A stretch of DNA of 64,000 nucleotides, taken from Bog-473 sp036489775. Its GTDB lineage: Bacteria; Actinomycetota; Acidimicrobiia; Acidimicrobiales; RAAP-2. The stretch lies in NCBI GenBank assembly GCA_036489775.1, contig DASXFC010000032.1, positions 62,001 to 126,000 on the forward strand. Reading direction: 5' to 3'. A program made the translations under genes and the position numbers. A model generated the notes under the pieces. That model had not been told where the DNA came from, searched no databases, and saw only the letters and a list, made by a program, of their open reading frames with translations. How positions within the stretch are numbered: the stretch's first letter is position 1; every line of letters starts with the position of its first letter. Below are positions 42,640 to 50,290 of the stretch, piece after piece.

Positions 42640-44636
42640 GAGGTCTCCTCGTCATCGAACAGCTGGTCGAGTGTCGGCTCCTCGTCCGCCTCGCCCTCGG
42701 TCTCGGCCACCGCTGCGGTGTCTTCCGAGGCAGCCTGGGCCAGGATCTCGCTGTACAGCGGCGTAGTGGCCAACAATTCCGCATGGGTCCCGTCGGCCAC
42801 GATGCGGCCCCCGTCGATGAGCACCACGCGGTCGGCCAGGCTGATGGTGGAGAGCCGGTGGGCGATAATCAGCGTGGTCCGGCCTTGCATCAGCACCCGC
42901 AGCGACGAGTGGATCTTCTGCTCGACCTTCACGTCGATGGCGCTGGTGGCGTCGTCGAGAATGAGGATGGGCGGGTTGATGAGGAGGGCCCGGGCGATCG
43001 CGATGCGCTGACGTTGGCCACCCGAGAGGGTGTAACCACGTTCGCCGACCACGGTGTCGTAACCCTCGGAGAGTCGCGAGATGAACCCGGCCGCGCCGGC
43101 CGCTTCAGCCGCAGCCTTGACCTCTTCGATGCTGGCGTCGGGCCGGCCGTAAGCGATGTTGTCCCTAATGGAGATGGAGAAGAGGAAAGGCTCGTCGAGG
43201 ACGACGCCGATGTTGGCCCGCAGGCTGGTCAGGGTCAGGTCGCGCACGTCGTGGCCATCGACCCGGACGTGACCGCCGGTGGCGTCGTAGAAGCGGGCCA
43301 GCACCCGGGCCACGGTCGATTTGCCGCTGCCGGTGCGCCCGACCAGGGCGACTGTCTCGCCCGGGCGCAGGTGGAGATTGAAATCACTCAGCACCTCGGG
43401 CCGCTTGTCCTGCTTGGCGTTCACCGACATCAGGCTGTCCGAGGCGTAGGAGAAATTCACGTGGTCGAACTCGACGTCGCCCTGGCAGTTCACCAGGTCG
43501 ATCGCGTCGGGACGGTCGACGATGGTGGGCTGCTCGTCGAGGATCTCGTAGATGCGTTCGGCCGAGGCGGAGGCCCGCTGGCCCATCATGATCAGCATCC
43601 CCAGCATCATGAAGGGGGCTTGCATCATGACCAGCCACAGGTTGAAGGAGAGGATGACCGGAACCGGCAGGTGGTCGTGGATGACCATGTAGCCGCCAAC
43701 CAAGAGAACCAGGGCCAGGCCCACCTGGGACAGGTTCTGGACCAGCGGGGTGAAGCGGGCTCGCAGGTCGGCATCCTTGATGTAGCCCCACTGCACCCGG
43801 TCAGCCGCCGTGGCCAGCTGACGGAGTTGCTGCTGCTCGCCGGCGAAGGAGCGCACCACCCGCACGCCGTTGACGTTCTCGTCGACCACCGTGGCCACCT
43901 CGGCCAGTCGCGACTGGATGAGCCACGAAACCGGGAAGAGCGACTTCCGCATATTGACGCCCACGATGTAGATGAAGGGCATCGTGACCATGGCCACGAA
44001 GGCCAGTGGCACGTTGATCGACAACATGAAGCCGAAAGCCACCAGTGCGATGGAGCACTGAACCAGGATCATGGGGGCGAAGGTGAGGTACATCTGCACC
44101 GAACGGATGTCCGAGTTGGCCCGAGAGATCAGCTGCCCTGACTGCACCCTGTCGTAGAACGGGAACGACATCCGGGTGAAGTGCTCGTAGAGGGTGTTGC
44201 GCAGGTCGAACTCGATGTCGTAGGCCACCCGGAAGAGATTTGTCCGCGAGACGTAGCCGGCCACCCCGGCCACGACTCCGAGCACCGCGATCCACTCGAC
44301 ATAGATGTGCAGCGGGGCGGTGTGATCGATGGCGTTGGTCAGGCCATCTTGGAGGATGCGCGGGATCAGAACCTGAATGACCAGACCGACGAAGGAACCG
44401 ATCAGCGCGGTGAGGAAGTAGCGCTTGTGGGACTTCACGATTGGGAAGGCACGCCGGAGCCAGGACTTGGAGGTATCGGGATCGATGGTCGCCTTGGGCC
44501 GCTCGTAACGGCTCATCAGACCCATGGGGACGTAGGAGGCCAGAGGCTGACGGATCGGCGGGGTCGCGGTGGCGACGGTGCCGTCGTCCTCGGGTTCGGG
44601 GAAGACCCCGGCGGTCCGGTCCTGGGTGGTGCTCAT
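42636..44636 (-). CDS. ABC exporter half-transporter (degenerate-site subunit)
   Basis: A 666-residue ABC exporter half with an N-terminal cytoplasmic extension of about 70 residues, six helices and an ATPase domain. Walker A is GRTGSGKS and the signature is the canonical LSGGQRQR, but Walker B reads ILILDDATSAID, with Asp replacing the catalytic Glu. ATG 44636 overlaps the MarR stop by 4 nt; upstream in-frame sequence is MarR antiframe. The defects complement those of the partner, as expected for a heterodimer with one active site. Confidence 0.92.
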   Translation of the reverse strand: MSTTQDRTAGVFPEPEDDGTVATATPPIRQPLASYVPMGLMSRYERPKATIDPDTSKSWLRRAFPIVKSHKRYFLTALIGSFVGLVIQVLIPRILQDGLTNAIDHTAPLHIYVEWIAVLGVVAGVAGYVSRTNLFRVAYDIEFDLRNTLYEHFTRMSFPFYDRVQSGQLISRANSDIRSVQMYLTFAPMILVQCSIALVAFGFMLSINVPLAFVAMVTMPFIYIVGVNMRKSLFPVSWLIQSRLAEVATVVDENVNGVRVVRSFAGEQQQLRQLATAADRVQWGYIKDADLRARFTPLVQNLSQVGLALVLLVGGYMVIHDHLPVPVILSFNLWLVMMQAPFMMLGMLIMMGQRASASAERIYEILDEQPTIVDRPDAIDLVNCQGDVEFDHVNFSYASDSLMSVNAKQDKRPEVLSDFNLHLRPGETVALVGRTGSGKSTVARVLARFYDATGGHVRVDGHDVRDLTLTSLRANIGVVLDEPFLFSISIRDNIAYGRPDASIEEVKAAAEAAGAAGFISRLSEGYDTVVGERGYTLSGGQRQRIAIARALLINPPILILDDATSAIDVKVEQKIHSSLRVLMQGRTTLIIAHRLSTISLADRVVLIDGGRIVADGTHAELLATTPLYSEILAQAASEDTAAVAETEGEADEEPTLDQLFDDEETS

Positions 44637-45151
44637 CGTGGCGCCGCTTCGGTGACGGTCGCCTCGTCGGCGCGGGCCTGGTGGAAGCTCTGCAGGGCCT
44701 GCCCCCACAGCTCGAGTGAGCGCAGGGCCATCGTCTCGTCCTTGTCGTTCAGGCAGGTGGCGATTGACTCGAGGTGCTCGTCGACCTTGCGGTTGGCGAC
44801 CTCGATCACCGTGATGCCTTCGTCGGTCAGATGCAGATCGATCCGGCGCCGGTCGCTGTCGTCGTGCACGCGCTCGACGAAGCCCCTCGCCACCAGACCG
44901 TCGATGATGGCGGTGATGGAGGGTCGCCGGACCGAGACCCGGTCGGCCAGGCCCGAGGCGGCCGCCGTCCCTTCGGCCAGAATGCCGAGCACCCGGTACT
45001 GGGGCAGCGTGAGGTCCACTTCGGCCAGGGCAATTTCGACTCGCTTGGAGAGCCAGGCGGCCACGCGGCCATAGGTCCCCGTCGCGGGACTGTCAGCGGG
45101 TGGACGCGGGGCCGTCACGGTAGGAGAGGCCGGGGACACTTCGACCATCAT
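44633..45151 (-). CDS. MarR family transcriptional regulator
   Basis: A 172-residue MarR-type winged-helix regulator. LTLPQYRVLGILAEG, ASGLADRVSVRRPSITAIID and the wing RVHDDSDRRRIDLHLTDEG are clear. It heads the operon with the two ABC genes (4-nt overlaps throughout) and almost certainly represses it. A perfect inverted repeat adjoins its start codon. Start ATG 45151 or the next codon ATG 45148. Confidence 0.92.
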   Translation of the reverse strand: MMVEVSPASPTVTAPRPPADSPATGTYGRVAAWLSKRVEIALAEVDLTLPQYRVLGILAEGTAAASGLADRVSVRRPSITAIIDGLVARGFVERVHDDSDRRRIDLHLTDEGITVIEVANRKVDEHLESIATCLNDKDETMALRSLELWGQALQSFHQARADEATVTEAAPR

Positions 45152-45152
45152 A

Positions 45153-45171
45153 CAGTTAGATGCCCTAACTG
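45153..45171. promoter_or_regulatory. Perfect inverted repeat, probable MarR operator
   Basis: CAGTTAG-ATGCC-CTAACTG: two perfect 7-bp arms with a 5-nt spacer, ending 1 nt before the MarR ATG. The AGTTAG...CTAACT half-sites are typical of MarR-family operators. Binding here would block transcription of the whole exporter operon. Confidence 0.75.
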
Positions 45172-45202
45172 CTTTCAGAAGGCGCGTCGGCCCTAGTCAA
45201 TG

Positions 45203-45643
45203 TCAGTGCTCGGTGGAGCCCCATTCGGGATCGAGCTGGCGCAGGAAGAGGGCGCAGCGTTGCTCCTCGTCCACCTCTCCGATCTCGGCCGCGGCCTTCT
45301 CGAGGGCGTGCAGCGAACGCAGGAAGCCGCGGTTGGTCTCGTGGCGCCAGCGCACGTAGCCCGAGCCCCGCCACCCGGCACCCCGCAAGGCGTCGAGGCC
45401 GCGGTGGTAGCCCACCCGGGCGTAGGCGTAGCGCTCGATCGGGTTGTCGGCCAGCTCGGCCAGGGTGGCCCAGGCGGCCAGATAGCGAGGATCCTGGGCG
45501 GCCACCTCGGCCACGGCCGGCTTCTGGGCTGCGGCCGGCAGGGTCAGTGCCGCCGCCAAAAGGTCGGACAGGGACTGATCCGGCGGATCCAGAATGGTGT
45601 CGGGACTGCCACTAGTAAACGACACGCTGTGCTCGGGCGACAT
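45203..45643 (-). CDS. DUF3151 family protein
   Basis: A 146-residue DUF3151 protein, function unknown, restricted to Actinobacteria. Family features are RYLAAWATLAELADNPIERY, AYARVGYHRGLDALRGAGW, and RWRHETNRGFLRSLHALEKA. TACGCT (45655-45650) lies 6 nt upstream of ATG 45643, consistent with a leaderless start. Its stop is about 50 nt upstream of the MarR start region, on the same strand. Confidence 0.92.
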   Translation of the reverse strand: MSPEHSVSFTSGSPDTILDPPDQSLSDLLAAALTLPAAAQKPAVAEVAAQDPRYLAAWATLAELADNPIERYAYARVGYHRGLDALRGAGWRGSGYVRWRHETNRGFLRSLHALEKAAAEIGEVDEEQRCALFLRQLDPEWGSTEH

Positions 45644-45649
45644 GCATGC

Positions 45650-45655
45650 AGCGTA
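45650..45655 (-). promoter_or_regulatory. -10-like TACGCT before DUF3151
   Basis: Six nt before the start codon; fits the leaderless pattern. The same bases lie just upstream of the divergent VOC remnant. Confidence 0.45.
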
Positions 45656-45669
45656 GGAGGCAGACGGCG

Positions 45670-45837
45670 ATGACCGGACTGGCCCAGGCCGAGGTGATGG
45701 CGTTCGTCCCGGTGAGCGATGTGGCGCGGGCGGGTCCTGGTGGCGCCCCCGGGGACCTGGTGGCCTGCTGCCCCGATTCGGAAGGCAACACGCTGTCGCT
45801 GACCCAGGAGGGACTCTCGTCCAATATCTTGGGCTGA
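45670..45837 (+). pseudogene. VOC family gene with internal deletion
   Basis: The 55-residue product joins a VOC N-terminus (AEVMAFVPVSDVARA) directly to a VOC C-terminus (DLVACCPDSEGNTLSLTQ). About 60-70 residues that normally lie between, including metal ligands, are missing. The frame is kept, and GGAGG lies 10 nt before the ATG, so it may still be translated. It cannot form the paired betaalphabetabetabeta fold of an active VOC enzyme. Confidence 0.65.
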
Positions 45838-45928
45838 ACGGCTCTCCGCTGATCGGGCCGGATCCTGGTTGTCGCCGACCGGCGCCGGTTGTCGCCGGTC
45901 AAAGGATGGGCAGTACTGTCAGCGCCTC

Positions 45929-46696
45929 GTGGGAGCCGACTTGCCATTCCCCACGGGCGATGCCCCGAGGGCCGAACCCGTGCCGCTGCCACCGGTGCCC
46001 AGTTTCGAGCATCATCCTGGGCTACGCGGCCGTCAGGTCGAGGCGTTCGAGCTCGCGCAGCAACTGCGCCGCCTCATCCGTTTGTCGGTCAGCACGGCGC
46101 CCACGCCCGAAGCGACGGCCCGCATGGCGGCCACCTTGCGCGAGGTGGCCGACGAGCTCGATGGGTACGTGCCCGACGAGCCGCTGCCGCGGTTCATCAT
46201 GGCCCCACTCGAGGTGACCACCATCGGGGTGCCCCTCGGCGGGGCCATGCCCTACGACCCGGTGGTGGGCCCGTTCAACCCGCTGTCCTTGCCGGTGCGC
46301 CTGGCCTTCGAACCGCCCAAGGCGCTCGGCTTCGCCACCTTCGGTGTGGCCTATGAGGGCGCGCCCGGCTGCGTGCACGGGGCGGTGCTGCTGGCGACCT
46401 TCGACATCATCTTGACGGCGGCCAATGCCATTGCCGGGGCCACCGGTCCCACCGTGCGCCTGGGCCTGCATTTCCGCAAGCCGACGCTGGCCTACGAGGA
46501 GGCCCAGTTCGAGGGTTGGGTGACCGAGGTGACCGATCGGCGCGTCTTCTCGAAGGGTCAGATCGTCCAGGGCGGCGTGGTGACGGTGGAGGCCGAGGGC
46601 GAGTTCGCCATCTTGAACCGTGATGCGGTGGGCCGGATGGCCTCGGGGCGTCGCCAGGCCTTCGAGCAGGAGAGCGCCACGGAGACCGGGGGCTGA
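45929..46696 (+). CDS. Hotdog-fold acyl-CoA thioesterase
   Basis: A 255-residue protein with an N-terminal helical part and a C-terminal PaaI-like hotdog domain: GAPGCVHGAVLLATFDIILT holds the family H-G-A motif, followed by LGLHFRKPTLAYEEAQFEGW. Probably hydrolyses acyl-CoA. I chose GTG 45929, with TACTGT 9 nt upstream; the frame extends to 45869 without similarity. It lies 3 nt before a second thioesterase gene, so the two may act together. Confidence 0.8.
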   Translation: MGADLPFPTGDAPRAEPVPLPPVPSFEHHPGLRGRQVEAFELAQQLRRLIRLSVSTAPTPEATARMAATLREVADELDGYVPDEPLPRFIMAPLEVTTIGVPLGGAMPYDPVVGPFNPLSLPVRLAFEPPKALGFATFGVAYEGAPGCVHGAVLLATFDIILTAANAIAGATGPTVRLGLHFRKPTLAYEEAQFEGWVTEVTDRRVFSKGQIVQGGVVTVEAEGEFAILNRDAVGRMASGRRQAFEQESATETGG

Positions 46697-46699
46697 ACC

Positions 46700-47134
46700 G
46701 TGCCGGCGCGCCAGTCCCTCACACCGTCGCGCCGACCCGAGGACTACATCTTCTCGCACACGCTGCGGACCCGTTTCGCCGAAACCGATGCCATGGGCAT
46801 CGTGCATCATGCCGCTTACCTGCCCTACCTCGAAGAGGCGCGGGTGGAGTTCCTGCGGCATCTTGGGCACCCGTACCAAGAGGTGCGCCAGGGAGGCGTC
46901 GATATGGCGGTCCTCGAGATTGCGGTGCAGTACCGCGCCCCGTTGCGCTTCGACGAGGAGGTGACGGTGCACCTGTGGGCCGGTGCGGTCACCGGAGCGA
47001 CGTTCCAGGTGGCGTACCTCTTGACGGTCGAGGGGCAGGCGCGGGCCACCGCGGTCAGTGTGCACGGCTGCGTCGACCAGCGGGGCCGGGCGGCGCGCCT
47101 GCCGGCCTGGGTGGGCGAAACCTTCACTGAATAG
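46700..47134 (+). CDS. YbgC/FadM-type acyl-CoA thioesterase
   Basis: A 144-residue hotdog thioesterase. RTRFAETDAMGIVHHAAYLP contains the catalytic Asp of the YbgC signature, followed by YLEEARVEFLRHLG. Likely acts on short- or medium-chain acyl-CoA. Start GTG 46700 directly follows the first thioesterase gene. It converges on the TetR gene with 28 nt between. Confidence 0.92.
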   Translation: MPARQSLTPSRRPEDYIFSHTLRTRFAETDAMGIVHHAAYLPYLEEARVEFLRHLGHPYQEVRQGGVDMAVLEIAVQYRAPLRFDEEVTVHLWAGAVTGATFQVAYLLTVEGQARATAVSVHGCVDQRGRAARLPAWVGETFTE

Positions 47135-47162
47135 TTGTCCGGCTGGCCGGGCGCGGCTCGGC

Positions 47163-47741
47163 TCAGAGCGAGACGATCAATCGTTCGAAGGCGGACGTCA
47201 TGGCCCGCTTCGCCGCGGCGGGGTCGTCGGACCGGGCCACCACCAGGCCGGCCTGCATAATGGCGCCGAGTAGGAGATGGGCCCAGGGCTCGACGGCGTC
47301 AGGCGTCAGCCGACCCTGTTCGACGGCCAAACCGAGCACCGCCTTGATGGCACCGAAGCCATAGCGCTCGTCGATCTCGTGCCAGCGGTTCCAGCCCAAC
47401 ACGGTGGGGCCTTCGAGCATGACAATGCGCTGCACGTCGGGGCGCAGGCTCACGTCGAGAAAGGTGGCGAAGCCGGCCGAGAGCATCCGCGCCGGGTCCG
47501 TCTCGGTCAGCGCGGACTTCATCACCACGGCGGTGAGTTCGCTCTCGACCGTCTCGAAGACGGCGTCGAAGAGCGCTGTCTTCGAGGGGAAGTGGTGATA
47601 CATGGCGCCCCGGCTGACGGCGGCAGTGGCCAGGATCTCCTCGGTCGGGGTGTCGGCGAAGCCGCGCTCGGCGAAGAGCCGGCGGGCCGTGGCCACGAGT
47701 TTCCCCCGGGTTGCCTCGGTGCGTTCGGCCTGCGTGGGCAC
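47163..47741 (-). CDS. TetR family transcriptional regulator
   Basis: A 192-residue TetR-type repressor: the helix-turn-helix is TARRLFAERGFADTPTEEIL followed by ATAAVSRGAMYHHFPSKTAL. The C-terminal ligand domain is unremarkable. GTG 47741 has TAGGGT 6 nt upstream. It is divergent from an alpha/beta-hydrolase gene with an inverted repeat between them, so it most likely controls both. Confidence 0.92.
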   Translation of the reverse strand: MPTQAERTEATRGKLVATARRLFAERGFADTPTEEILATAAVSRGAMYHHFPSKTALFDAVFETVESELTAVVMKSALTETDPARMLSAGFATFLDVSLRPDVQRIVMLEGPTVLGWNRWHEIDERYGFGAIKAVLGLAVEQGRLTPDAVEPWAHLLLGAIMQAGLVVARSDDPAAAKRAMTSAFERLIVSL

Positions 47742-47747
47742 GGGAAA

Positions 47748-47789
47748 ACCCTACACGGTCTTTACAAACAGACAGTTGGTATGTAAAGT
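47748..47789. promoter_or_regulatory. TetR/hydrolase divergent promoters and operator
   Basis: Minus strand: TAGGGT (47753-47748), 6 nt before GTG 47741. Plus strand: TAAAGT (47784-47789), 7 nt before ATG 47797. Between them lies an inverted repeat, CTTTACA (47760-47766) and TGTAAAG (47782-47788), with 15-nt spacer. Its right arm covers the hydrolase -10-like hexamer, so a bound repressor would block that promoter directly. An inner near-palindrome (CAAACAGACAGTTGG) shares the same centre region. Confidence 0.65.
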
Positions 47790-47796
47790 GACGGGC

Positions 47797-48672
47797 ATGT
47801 CTACTCCCACCAAAACCAGCCATCTGATGGACCGCAAGGTCGTCGCCCTCAGCGCCGGCGACATCGCCTATGCCGAGACGGGGGAGGGCCCGACCGCCCT
47901 CTTCGTCCACGGCGTGCTCGTCAACGCCGACCTGTGGCGCCATGCCGTCGTCCAGACCTCGGACCTCCGGCGCTGTGTGGCGCTGGACCTGCCGGGCCAC
48001 GGCGCCAGCACCCTGGATGCCGGGGCCGATGCCTCGCTCGGTGGCCTGGCCGCCCTGCTCGAGGAATTCTGCGCGGCGCTGGACCTGGGACCAGTCGACC
48101 TGGTGGCCAACGACACCGGCGGCGCCGTGGCGCAGGTGTTCGCGGTGACGCATCCGGAACGCATCAGGACCTTGACCCTCACCAACTGTGACGTCTACGA
48201 CAACTTCCCGCCCGCCGCCTTTGCCCCGCTGGTCGAGCTGGCCAAGCAAGGAGAGTTCGGCCCGATGGTGGCGGCCATGGCCGGTGACTTGGCCGTGGCC
48301 CGCAGTGAGATCGGTTTCGCCCAGGGCTACCAGCGTCCCGAGGATCTCAGCGACGAGCTGCTGCACAGCTACCTCGACCCCTTCGTGGTCGATCAGGGCC
48401 GGGCGCTCGAGCGCATCCTGAGCGAAGCATCCGCCGACGAGCTGGTGGCTATCGAACCACTGCTGGCCAAGTTCCGGGCGCCCACCCAGGTGGTGTGGGG
48501 CACGGGCGACCTCTTCTTCGAGCCGTTCTGGGCCGACCGGCTCCAGAGCATGATCCCCAGCGTCGAACGGGTGACCCAGCTCGACGGGGCGATGCTCTTC
48601 TTCCCCGACGAGCGGGCGGACGAGCTGGTGCCGCTGCTCCGCAGTTTCTGGCAGGCCCATCTGAGCTGGTGA
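47797..48672 (+). CDS. Alpha/beta hydrolase-fold protein with Asp nucleophile position
   Basis: A 291-residue alpha/beta-hydrolase. ALFVHGVLVNADLWRHAV is the oxyanion region and the elbow reads VDLVANDTGGAVAQVFA, with Asp where Ser usually stands, as in haloalkane dehalogenase and epoxide hydrolase relatives. VVWGTGDLFFEP supplies the acid. The usual catalytic histidine near the end appears to be Leu (LDGAMLFFPDE), so activity is uncertain. ATG 47797 follows TAAAGT by 7 nt. Controlled by the divergent TetR gene. Confidence 0.85.
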   Translation: MSTPTKTSHLMDRKVVALSAGDIAYAETGEGPTALFVHGVLVNADLWRHAVVQTSDLRRCVALDLPGHGASTLDAGADASLGGLAALLEEFCAALDLGPVDLVANDTGGAVAQVFAVTHPERIRTLTLTNCDVYDNFPPAAFAPLVELAKQGEFGPMVAAMAGDLAVARSEIGFAQGYQRPEDLSDELLHSYLDPFVVDQGRALERILSEASADELVAIEPLLAKFRAPTQVVWGTGDLFFEPFWADRLQSMIPSVERVTQLDGAMLFFPDERADELVPLLRSFWQAHLSW

Positions 48673-48725
48673 TGCGGGGCAGCCGGGTCGGCTCGGGTTG
48701 CTGAGCCGGCGTCGCAACCGGCCAG

Positions 48726-48731
48726 TACGGT
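48726..48731 (+). promoter_or_regulatory. -10-like TACGGT before the TIGR03086 gene
   Basis: Seven nt before ATG 48739. It would drive the three-gene run TIGR03086, AraC, VOC. Confidence 0.45.
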
Positions 48732-48738
48732 GCGCTCC

Positions 48739-49284
48739 ATGTCAGAGGATGCGGATCGTTACGCCCGGGTATCGAGTGGCTTCACCGAGCGATTGGCCGG
48801 GATGGGGCCGGACCAGTGGTCGCTGCCAACGCCGTGCGAGGAATGGACGGTGCGCGACCTGGTCACGCACGTCATCGACACCCAGCGCCGGGTGCTCGGC
48901 CTGCTCGGTGGTTCGGTCACTCCGGCCGACCGTGACGGTGATCTGCTGGCCCAATGGTTCGAGGCCAGCGCCGGGCTGCTCGAGGCGGTGCGCGACCCAG
49001 CCCGGGCCGAGGCCGAGGTGCAGGCCTTTGCCGGGCCGGCTCGCTTCGCCGGGCTGGTCGGTGGCCTGGCCTGTTCGGACACGGTGGTCCACACCTGGGA
49101 CCTGGCCCGGGCCACTGGTCAGCCCGAGTCCCTCGATCCCGGCGCCGTCGAGCACTGCGCCGGTGTGATCGCCTCGTTCGGTGAGGCCATGCGCCGGCCA
49201 GGTGGCTTCGGTCCGGCTCTCGAGTGCCCGGCCGACGCCGACGCCCAGAGCAAGTTTTTGCACTTCGCCGGGCGAGCCGTCTAA
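48739..49284 (+). CDS. TIGR03086 family metal-binding protein (DinB/mycothiol-transferase-like)
   Basis: A 181-residue protein of the TIGR03086 family, related to mycothiol-dependent maleylpyruvate isomerases. The signature LPTPCEEWTVRDLVTHVID supplies one metal histidine, with further histidines in DTVVHTWDLARA. Probably a thiol-dependent enzyme or detoxification protein. ATG 48739 is preferred over GTG 48730 because of the TACGGT spacing. The AraC-type gene follows after 9 nt. Confidence 0.88.
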   Translation: MSEDADRYARVSSGFTERLAGMGPDQWSLPTPCEEWTVRDLVTHVIDTQRRVLGLLGGSVTPADRDGDLLAQWFEASAGLLEAVRDPARAEAEVQAFAGPARFAGLVGGLACSDTVVHTWDLARATGQPESLDPGAVEHCAGVIASFGEAMRRPGGFGPALECPADADAQSKFLHFAGRAV

Positions 49285-49293
49285 GCCGCCACG

Positions 49294-49734
49294 GTGCCCG
49301 CCCCTGAACGCGTCGGGTACCTACGCCAAGCCCGTGACCTGATGGATCGGCACTTCGCGGAGCCGTTGGACCTGGACCGGTTGGCGGCGGAGAGCGGGTT
49401 TTCCAAGTTCCACTTCGCCCGCTCGTTCAAGGACGCCTACGGCGAGACGCCAGCGCAGTACCTGACCCGGCGACGGGTCGAGCGGGCCAAGGACCTGCTG
49501 CGCCGCGCCAACCTCACGGTGACCGAAGTCTGCATGCTGGTCGGCTTCTCCAGTTTGGGTTCGTTCAGTACCCGCTTCAGCGAGCTGGTGGGCATGTCGC
49601 CGTCGGTGTAGCAGCGACGCCAGGCCGAACAGGGCGGGCCGCCGCCCATCCCGGGCTGCTTCGTCATGGACTGGAGCCGGCCGCGCCCGGATTCCGCAAT
49701 CTCGGAGAAGCCTGGCGACGAGGTGCCGTCGTAA
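49294..49734 (+). pseudogene. AraC-type regulator truncated by an in-frame TAG
   Basis: From GTG 49294 there is an AraC DNA-binding domain: LDRLAAESGFSKFHFARSFK, DAYGETPAQYLTRRRVERAK and VTEVCMLVGFSSLGSFSTRF. It then reads MSPSV and TAG (49609-49611). The same frame continues open for 40 codons, QRRRQAEQGGPPPIPGCFVM to DEVPS, ending at TAA 49732-49734. Relatives have Tyr (TAC or TAT) at the TAG position and the same Pro-rich C-terminus, so this is a single-base nonsense change. The 105-residue product keeps both helix-turn-helix units and may still bind DNA. It precedes a VOC gene. Confidence 0.7.
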
Positions 49735-49779
49735 CTTGACCACGTCGCCTATGACGTGTGCCGAACAAGGAGCAACTCG

Positions 49780-50220
49780 ATGATCACCCGCCAGTCCCAT
49801 ACCAGCGTCTTCGTCCTCGATCAGGATTCGGCCAAGGCCTTCTACACCGAGAAGCTGGGCTTCGATCTGGTCATGGACTTCAGCATGGGGGAGGACTTCG
49901 AGGGATCAGGTGCCGGCTTCCGCTGGCTGACCGTATCGGTGCCGGGCCAGCCCGATCTCCAACTCATCCTGTCGTCGTGCTCGATGGGTCGTTCTCCCGA
50001 AGAGGCCGAGAAGCTGCGGGCACTGGTGGCGGGTGGCGCCATGGGGCTCGGGGTGCTGGCGACGGACGATTGCCAACGCACCTACGAGGAGCTGTCGGCC
50101 AAGGGAGTGACCTTCCTGGCCCCACCGACCGAACGGCCCTATGGCATCGAGGCCACGTTGCGCGACGATTCGGGCAACATGATCAGCCTGACCCAGGCGT
50201 TCGCCATGCCGAACCTCTGA
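49780..50220 (+). CDS. VOC family protein
   Basis: An intact VOC protein of 146 residues. QSHTSVFVLDQDSAKAFYTE opens the first module, and TERPYGIEATLRDDSGNMIS carries the terminal Glu metal ligand. AAGGAG precedes ATG 49780. It pairs with the AraC-type gene upstream, an arrangement that suggests the regulator controls a small-molecule dioxygenase, isomerase or binding protein. It is the only undamaged VOC gene in the window. Confidence 0.9.
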   Translation: MITRQSHTSVFVLDQDSAKAFYTEKLGFDLVMDFSMGEDFEGSGAGFRWLTVSVPGQPDLQLILSSCSMGRSPEEAEKLRALVAGGAMGLGVLATDDCQRTYEELSAKGVTFLAPPTERPYGIEATLRDDSGNMISLTQAFAMPNL

Positions 50221-50252
50221 TGGCCTCGGGCGACGACTGACCGTCGGGGCTC

Positions 50253-50290
50253 TTGACAGGGCCGGGTTAATCCATAACCATATGGTTATG
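50253..50290 (+). promoter_or_regulatory. ArsR-type promoter: TTGACA -35 and 18-bp perfect palindrome
   Basis: A consensus -35 TTGACA (50253-50258) is followed by the perfect palindrome CATAACCATATGGTTATG (50273-50290), which covers the -10 region and both possible start codons (50282, 50288). A bound ArsR-type dimer here would shut off its own operon. Confidence 0.7.

Noticed and set aside
47135..47162. CCGGCTGGCCGG as a terminator between the convergent thioesterase and TetR genes
   Set aside because: The stem is only 4-5 bp with a very tight loop and no T-run.
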